NCBI GenBank assembly: GCA_950295325.1 | Contig: OX485803.1 | Span: 63,813,554 to 63,877,553, forward strand | Length of the DNA: 64,000 nt | From: Polytrichum commune | Taxonomy: Eukaryota; Streptophyta; Polytrichopsida; Polytrichales; Polytrichaceae | Direction: 5' to 3' | Shown here: positions 57,490 to 64,000 of the stretch, piece by piece | Numbering within the stretch: position 1 is the stretch's first letter | Layout: every line of letters begins with the position of its first letter | Made by a program: the position numbers and the translations under genes | The notes under the pieces: model-generated | Databases searched by the model: none | Told to the model about the DNA's origin: nothing | Seen by the model: only the letters and a program-made list of their open reading frames with translations

Positions 57490-57830
57490 TTTTCTGACTA
57501 GCCCACTTCTCCTAGGATATGAAACACACGATTAGTCCAAGATGGTAGGCAAATCCAAATCAAGGCTGTAGCCACTTTCCTCAATATTTTTGGAGCTCAC
57601 ACGAATATCTTATTCATTATGAAAAATGAAGATTCTCATGTTTATCAAATGGTTATAGGTTCCTCCATTTATGTTGACTATTGAACCTAGAATGGTTATC
57701 ATACTTTGAAAACAAGGTCCAGTCTCTTTTAAACACATGTCTTTTTGTTATCCATTCTTTGAGCCACACCAAATCACATACACTCAAATATAGGTGATCT
57801 AATAAAAAGGTAACAGAATAAGGGTTGTCT
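57490..57830 (-). repeat. Dispersed repeat, long minus copy
   Basis: CACTTCTCCTAGGATATGAA, GGCAAATCCAAATCAAGGCT, TCCAGTCTCTTTTAAACACA and CACTCAAATATAGGTGATCT are inverted matches to 58,376-58,690. The two copies face each other about 550 bp apart. Confidence 0.7.
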
Positions 57831-58375
57831 ACTTCATCAGAAATACAGAACATGTCATGGATATAACAATAGATGTAAGATCATCTCAAAGACCAAAGCC
57901 CAAGTTTCGTCATACTTTTAATCTCTACCACTTGAATACGTAAGAATTTAGCAATAATTCACAAACTGAGTGCCTCATATTTAGAAAATATGTAAGTTAG
58001 CAAAGTGTATCAAAATTGCACTTAGACAGTTCCTGTATGACAGCAGAAGATGAACTCCTCAATCAAATTCGATCCTCTCTGAAACACTCCTACTAGGATT
58101 CACTTCACTGAAAACAGAAATGTTTTTAAATAACAAATAAATAAATAATATATTCCTACAACAGAGATTTTCACAAGTACAAGAATATGAAACACACAAA
58201 TGGACTAAACTATCTGGGATAGTGAAAGGCAGTAGGATATCTTGCCTTTTTAAGAAATTCTTCTGCCCCCCGTAAACACACAAGTAAGGCATAAGAGTTT
58301 ACAAAACTTGGGTCATTTCCTCCAGCAAAGGATGGCAGTGCAGTGTAAGGCGAATGGGCCTTATTCAGTTACTCG
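57831..58375. other. No gene seen
   Basis: Lies between the two opposed dispersed-repeat copies. No supported feature. Confidence 0.4.
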
Positions 58376-58690
58376 TCTTAAATGGATACCTATATTTAAG
58401 TGGTGTGTGTATAGGCGTGGATCTAAGAACAGACACCAAAAAGGCATTATGTGTTTAAAAGAGACTGGACTAAGTGCTCAAAATTTCTTTACCATTCTAG
58501 GCTCAGTCAACATAATTGGGGTTGACCTATATGATCAATTAATGAGAAAGAGAATCTTCACTTTGACAATGAATAAGATATCCAAACAAGCTCTGAGAAT
58601 TATTTGGCAAATGGCTACGGGCGCGATTGGATTTGCTAATCATCTTGCGCTAAATTCGAGTCTCATATCCTATGAGAAGTGGGTGCAGAG
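58376..58690 (+). repeat. Dispersed repeat, long plus copy
   Basis: ATGGATACCTATATTTAAGT, GTTTAAAAGAGACTGGACTA, GAATCTTCACTTTGACAATG and TTTGCTAATCATCTTGCGCT are shared with the other copies. The 128-codon ORF over it is part of the repeat. Confidence 0.7.
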
Positions 58691-58752
58691 CTGAAAGTCT
58701 CCGCTTAGATTGACTTACCTTAGTGTAATTGTGAACACATATATACGAGAAC

Positions 58753-59123
58753 TCACATATTTGGAGGGGCAGTAAATGGTCTGGACGTAGTCTCCTGTTC
58801 TCGAAGAGCTTTACTTTTACAAAGCCGCCTTCGACGGTCACCAGGAAGCTCGCCTGTGAATTCTTTTGGTCGCCGTTCAGCCCTCAACATGGCGGCACAA
58901 CTTTGTTGTTTCTCATTACCCCAACGTAAGGGAGTGTCTTGTGATGTATCGGAGCAGTTGATCAACCTCCGTATCTCCCTCTGTATCAATTCATACTCTA
59001 GCTTCGGAGGCATGCCTCCTGTGTTAAATAATTGGTTGCCTGATTCCAGCTCCCGTTGAACCTTGCGCACCAATTTTATAATCCCACCAGTGCCAATCTC
59101 TGGGTCAAGCCGTAAATAAAGCT
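58753..59123 (-). CDS. Coiled-coil gene, last exon of the model
   Basis: Begins after an acceptor (CATGCCAG) at 59,124. Its first two bases, AG, complete the codon started by the G that ends the previous exon. The reading LYLRLDPEIGTGGIIKLVRK continues through PPKLEYELIQREIRRLINCS and an Arg-rich stretch to a TGA at 58,755-58,753. No domain is recognised. An earlier donor inside the exon (GGG followed by GTAATGAG near 58,918) could shorten it. The phase agreement with the upstream exon is the main support. Confidence 0.5.
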
Positions 59124-59863
59124 CTGGCATGCATGACCAATACAATAGCCCATTTGAGTGTCCCCATATATTATCATCGATTGTTTCTCAAAGAGGACAG
59201 ATGAATGAGGTTGTGCTTTTAAGACATCATGAAACCTTCATTGCAGATTGTTGATGAACTTCTCAAAGGATCACCAACTAGCTACCTCAGGTGGAGGCCA
59301 TACACGTTTGAAAACGCCAGCTTCAAGCGCAGATCAATGGGCCAAGGTAAAAGAATTTTGGCCTTGATATGTGCCTAACATTGAGCTTGGTTTCAAGGTT
59401 GGTCCCTCTTTTATTGGGTATAAAATGGCCGTTTTCAACTCAAATTTAGAGAGCAGTTTTGTAAGGCTTAAAACCAGTATTTCCAACTGGAGTTGGAAAC
59501 AGATGTTCTCAACCTAAAAAAAAGGGCACCAACATTAGAACCAAGCTCCTTGAGGTTAGCACATGTCAAGGCCAAAACTCTTTCACCTCGGTCCACCAAA
59601 CTCCGTTTCGAAACCTGCGTTTCTGAACGTCTGTAGCCTCCCTTTCAATATGCCCTACTATTATTGTTGGAAACTTGAAACAGAAAAATTTCAGTAAAAC
59701 ATGTTCATGAACTTAACCCACAGGGCGACAACTGATGCTATCTCCAGAAAAGACTGCATGCAGTGTTCTCATGGCATGGCAACCGTCTCCAACCTATCAA
59801 TCAACATAACAAGTGGCTTGACAAAACCTAATTTTTCATAGTACTATGATATGTGTTATTTAC

Positions 59864-60029
59864 CAGACAAACAACCAAGCATCCAGCCTAAGGCAGCTTT
59901 CCGCCGAAGTTCATGGTTCTCATCATCCATACGTTTCCGAATCCTGTCATCTCGCTTCTTCAAATTTTCATACTCCTCCTCCTTCTTCTCAAGCTCCAAG
60001 TGTAGGTCCTCTACCACCCCTTGTAGCTC
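59864..60029 (-). CDS. Coiled-coil gene, third exon of the model
   Basis: Acceptor GGTAAGGCAG at 60,030, donor CTG followed by GTAAATAAC at 59,863. The reading ELQGVVEDLHLELEKKEEEY continues with KKRDDRIRKRMDDENHELRR, a clear coiled coil of about 45 residues rich in Glu, Lys and Arg with heptad leucines. It starts in phase 0, as the previous exon requires, and ends in phase 1. The coil and its NHELRRKA end recall the coils of plant IDN2/FDM-type proteins, but neither the XS nor the XH domain of that family is visible, so I do not assign it. Confidence 0.6.
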
Positions 60030-60480
60030 CTGCCTTACCCACATAGTTCATAATATGACTCGTCCAAAATGTTGTGAAGAACCATCAAGTTGTGAGATTG
60101 AATACCAAAATATGTATCTCTCAAAGGCTTTGAGGGCAGTCGGTCTCCACAACATCGAATATAGTGCGGTCTTTGAGTTGCTAAACTGTGTTGAACAACT
60201 GCCCTCACTCTGGGGTTTTCGCACCAAGTATTCCTTTACAAATAAGTTTATGTCTATCTCCAATCTTGATATCATTTTGTAAGCTACGTAATAGAGGATC
60301 TACTAATACAAGGAGGGAGGGGACCATGAGGTCAATATAACCTTGTTCGCCATCAATGGAAAACAAAAGTAGTTGATTTTTTAGGTGGACATTATTTTGA
60401 GACATCCAGACAACAAAAACTTGGATGAGGGTAACTAAGTTGAAGGCACTAATAAAGAGGAAATTTACGTGTTATCTAAC

Positions 60481-60619
60481 CTTGACCTTCTTGTGCTCCC
60501 TCGAGGCCATCCTCTCCTGCTCCTTTGTCTGGCCCTTCAGGGCCTGCATTGCAAGCCGAACCTCATGAACTTTCTTCTCTTGTTCTTGTGCTTTCACAAT
60601 GTGCTCCGTAATGTGGGCC
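60481..60619 (-). CDS. Coiled-coil gene, second exon of the model
   Basis: 139 bp between acceptor CATGTTGCAG (at 60,620) and donor AAG followed by GTTAGA (60,480). The first base completes an Arg codon left open by the previous exon. The reading AHITEHIVKAQEQEKKVHEV continues with RLAMQALKGQTKEQERMASR and is a further coiled coil. Phase fits on both sides. Confidence 0.65.
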
Positions 60620-61432
60620 CTGCAACATGACCAATCCACCATGCAATTAGGGTTGAACTCACTGATATGAACCCATGTCAAACTCAGACTGGGTGATCAA
60701 GGCAACCAATTCAAGTTATCTTCATAAAACTATTCATCTCTTCAATAGACCATGAAGGTGAACCGGCTCCACGATAGGATTTAAGTAACTATAGACAAGA
60801 CACTTGTCCAGAAATATTAATACATATGGGAGTACTGTTTGCGCCCTCAAGACGTGCAAATTGCAGAACAAATTATTTGGGAGAAGAAACCAGAAGATTA
60901 TGATGGAAACCCTAATTATAAATACATTGAGAAGCGATGTGGTCCAATAATCACTCTAGATATGCATTTTTTTACAAATAACAAAGTGTGCATCCAATTA
61001 AACGTGTCTACAACAAGAGATGCTATCCACATTTTAGTCTAGTTTCTGCCATTTCTATCGTAAGGTCCGCCAATAGAAGTCCACACAGGCAATAACATTA
61101 TGTCCAATATTCATCCATAAGCATAAAATCTGCTCAAGACCGAGTGGATCACTCTTCAGAAGTCACAGCAGGAAAAATGCACTCATCTCCTTCAAGCATG
61201 GTGGTTTCCAGGAACAATTGCCTCTTCAATTCAAGCATGACCAATATCAGGGGTTATTGAGTCTAAACGCACCAGCCTTACTGACAAAAGATAGATGCAC
61301 CTATTTCGGTTTGTGACCTATCATGGTCACCTAAAATTAAGCGTATAGTGGACACAAAGCATACCTCTTACATGGAAGCGAGTATGGCATGTCACATTTG
61401 GTCTCACATGCTTATAATCATGAGGTGTTTAC

Positions 61433-61659
61433 CTGCAACCATGGGCCAACTCATGCCTAAGTTCTTCATTTTCCTTTTTGAGCGATGCCTCTCTATCCTC
61501 GTATTCGAGCCGTTGATGGTCAAACGCAGACTCCATAGAGTCGAGGTATTCGAGGAGCTCCGCACTTTTCTTCTCGTATTCATTGATGATATCTTGTCTC
61601 AAGCACGCCACTTCCAACCTCTCCTCATCCAACGCCAATGACTTGTCACACAAACCCTT
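61433..61659 (-). CDS. Coiled-coil gene, first exon of the model (5' part missing)
   Basis: 227 bp between acceptor GTTGCAG (61,660) and donor GCAG followed by GTAAAC (61,432). The reading KGLCDKSLALDEERLEVACL continues with YEKKSAELLEYLDSMESAFD and ends LKKENEELRHELAHGC. This is an acidic coiled coil of about 75 residues. There is no ATG suited to start the gene, so upstream exons must lie beyond the 237-bp repeat array. Together the four exons give 903 bases, exactly 300 codons plus stop with no internal stop. Probably a structural or scaffolding protein; function unknown. Confidence 0.65.
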
Positions 61660-61675
61660 CTGCAACGCTTAAAAT

Positions 61676-62640
61676 GCATGCTATTATTCGAGAGAATCGT
61701 TTGAATGATTATGCCCTTTGTAAACCCTAATATTACTCGTTGCAATCGTAGTGCAGAGAATTCATAAGCCATAGCCGACTATGTAATCAAGGATTGGCTT
61801 GTGCATGAGTGAGATCTAAGAGTATTACAAACGAATGAGTTTGCGAAGCACACCTAAACATTAGACATCTATTGCATACCTGTGATTTGGGAATTTGCTA
61901 TGATCTCTTGAAATTCCTCTCTAAGAGAATCATATAAAGTGACTCATGCTATTTGTAAACTCTAATATTACTTGTTGCAATCGCAATGCAAAATTTCATA
62001 ATGCATAGCCAAGATATATAACATTGTAATCAAGGATTGGCTTATGCACGAGTAAGATCCAATAGAATTACAAACGAAAGAGTTTGTGAAGCAGACCCAA
62101 ACTTCAAACATCTATTGCATACATGTGATTCGGAAATTTGCTATGATCTCTTGGAGTTCCTCTTTAAGAGAATCATTAAAATGAGTCATGCTATTTACAA
62201 ACCGTAATATTAGTCGTTAAAATCAGAATGCCAAAATTGCATAAGCCATAGCAAAGTTATGTAATCAAGCATTGGCTTATGCATGAGTAAGATCTAAGGG
62301 AATCTTGAACAAAATATTTTGTGAAGCAGACCTAAACTTCAAACATCTATTGCATAAATGTGATTTGGGGATTTGCTATGATCTCATGAAATTCTCTTAA
62401 TGAGAATCAATTAAATAACTAATGCTATATGCAAACCCTAAAATCACTCGTTGCCATCGCAATGCAGAAAATTCATAAGCGACAGCGGACTCATGTTATC
62501 AAGCAATGGCTTATGCATGACTAAGATAAAAGGAAATTACAAACGAAAGAAATTGTGAAGTAGACCTAAACTTCAAACATCTATTGTACACATGTGATCA
62601 GGAGATTTGCTATGATCTCTTGAAATTCTTGAGAATCTCA
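61676..62640. repeat. Tandem array, four units of about 237 bp
   Basis: The marker TAAACYCTAATATTACTYGT recurs at 61,721, 61,956, 62,198 and 62,432 (spacings 235, 242 and 234). Each unit also holds CATAGCC, GATTGGCTTATGCATGAGTA, AACATCTATTGCATAC and TTTGCTATGATCTCTTGAAA. It begins within about 20 bp of the acceptor of the coiled-coil exon and lies in the presumed intron upstream of it. Confidence 0.92.
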
Positions 62641-64000
62641 GTATAGTATGTCATAGATTGTGAGACATTTTGGCAAAATACCTAGAGAATACCATGTGTT
62701 GCTAAATGGATCCTCTTGTTTATTCCAAAAGCTCTATTAAAGCATGTAATTCAATAGCATGCCATGTTTGCTTCAGGAAGAAACAATTTCTTCTCACACC
62801 TCTTGGCCTAATACCCACAATTTGGTTGCTTCCTAAGATTATCAATGCTCAATATGCAATGTTGCCTCGCAAACAACTGAAAGATGTAAAGTCTATGGGT
62901 TGCATTTTGGGCTTACATTTGTAATACAAGCCTCTTGGGCTCGATAACCCATTGAATTGCGCTTCCTCCCTCCTTGTCCTCCGTGTTATTTCTTATGTGT
63001 AGTCGTTGCCCGCCATACCTGCTCTTCATTACACTGAAACATGTAGAATAAACACTTATCCTTAGAAAGGAGTGAATGCAAAGCTTATTCGTGCAAACAT
63101 ATATTTTGAGGATCAATCAAGGTTTCATAAGCCAAGGGAGAAGCAAAATGTCTTTGAAAGTCGAATTTGAAGGCTCGATGAACCACAAGGATGATTTGGG
63201 TTTGCACCTGGCAGCGAGGGCAATTCGGTGAAGTGAGAATTTCAATGGTGAGATTGAAACTTTTGGTACGCACGATTTGCTTACTCAACATCCCCTCCTG
63301 TTCTTGTCTGCACCATAGACATATAAAGATAGATTGTCTTCTAAGCCCTCAATGACTTTAGTGCTTCTTAAAATAGGTTGAATATGCTTGAATGACCTAT
63401 CATTATAACTCTTGCATTCTTCACAAGAATGGATAGCATCAAAAAATTACAAAATAAATAAGCAAATTCTGTGTCCAAAGCTCTTTGTCTCCACCAAAGA
63501 ACGAGCTCTGTTGGCAAATACAATGCATAAAACCATGTAAACCATGCCCATTTGTAACTTTCCCGTGGGAATAAAAACGGGAAATCCGCCTTATGAATCA
63601 CATCATGTTTATTTCTTTCTCTCATCCTCATTTGAGAGTCCACATGCTTCTTAACTATACCAATTAGGGTAGTCGAACAACAACAGTAGGGTATCAAGAT
63701 GATTATTTGGTCTTGACGTCATCTTCGGTCGCATGAGAAATGATGCATGGTAGTAGGTGTCAGAAACATCACGTGGATATTCACTCATTACAAACTGTGA
63801 ATTACACATTTTATTTACAAAGCATACGCTGGTAAAGATATGTTGCAAGAAGCACCCTGAAGAATTCTATGCCCTAGAGATCTCGACGGTTGTGTGTATA
63901 AGTGGTATAATTGCAATATGTTCCACGCATATATGCTATATTGTTTCTTTACAGAGGCAACAAGTTGGATAGCAACTATACTTCTCTTGACAAATATTAA
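62641..64000 (-). other. Possible upstream exons, not resolved
   Basis: Minus-strand readings at 63,198-63,290 (QIVRTKSFNLTIEILTSPNC, ending CQ at a good donor CAG-GTGCAAAC), 62,913-63,026 (MKSRYGGQRLHIRNNTEDKE, after the acceptor ATGTTTCAG, to a TAA) and 63,450-63,640 have protein-like composition. Splice phases do not link them to each other or to the coiled-coil exons in any order I tried. They may include the missing 5' exons of that gene or parts of another. Confidence 0.3.

Noticed and set aside
58308-58694. 128-codon plus-strand ORF
   Set aside because: Falls in a dispersed repeat whose other copies do not keep the frame.
59851-60282. 143-codon plus-strand ORF
   Set aside because: Antisense to the coiled-coil exon with matched splice phases; Ser-rich because the other strand is Glu/Lys-rich.

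Overview
The window looks like nuclear DNA from a land plant; I cannot name the lineage. The evidence is a full-length plant-type Ty3/gypsy LTR retrotransposon, remains of LINEs (non-LTR retrotransposons), many short DNA transposons (MITEs), long microsatellites and GT-AG introns. There are no operons or prokaryotic signals. Most of the window is layered transposable elements. The only convincing host gene is a multi-exon coiled-coil gene on the minus strand at the right end.

Layout. 1-3,560 is a decayed LINE 3' half on the plus strand (RNase H plus C-terminal segment), interrupted by an insertion. 3,561-18,700 is gene-poor. It holds one possible exon fragment, nested MITEs, foldback sequences, a broken segmental duplication, microsatellites and an array of small hairpins. 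18,700-22,560 is a second decayed LINE on the minus strand (endonuclease plus reverse transcriptase), itself hit by two MITEs with clean target-site duplications (TSDs). 22,815-22,983 is a long hairpin.

23,076-34,832 is the Ty3/gypsy element on the minus strand, flanked by the 5-bp duplication GGGAT. Its two 2,274-bp LTRs differ at only four positions that I could see, so it is young. Gag and Pol are in one frame but split by a single TAA, and a one-base frameshift cuts off the integrase tail. 37,153-38,880 is a solo LTR of a related, diverged family. Both LTR types carry a short open reading frame whose 18-codon core differs only at synonymous positions. I regard this as the most interesting signal in the window.

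39,000-57,000 is again repeat-dominated: a 226-bp hAT-like MITE family, a TA-target MITE caught inside a tandem array, a MITE family with GTGGCCCACACT motifs, a dispersed repeat seen about nine times, and local duplications. 57,001-61,659 holds minus-strand exons. Four of them join in phase into a 300-codon coiled-coil 3' gene portion. Just upstream is an array of four units of about 237 bp. Boundaries of decayed elements are approximate, and all family assignments come from reading motifs, not from searches.
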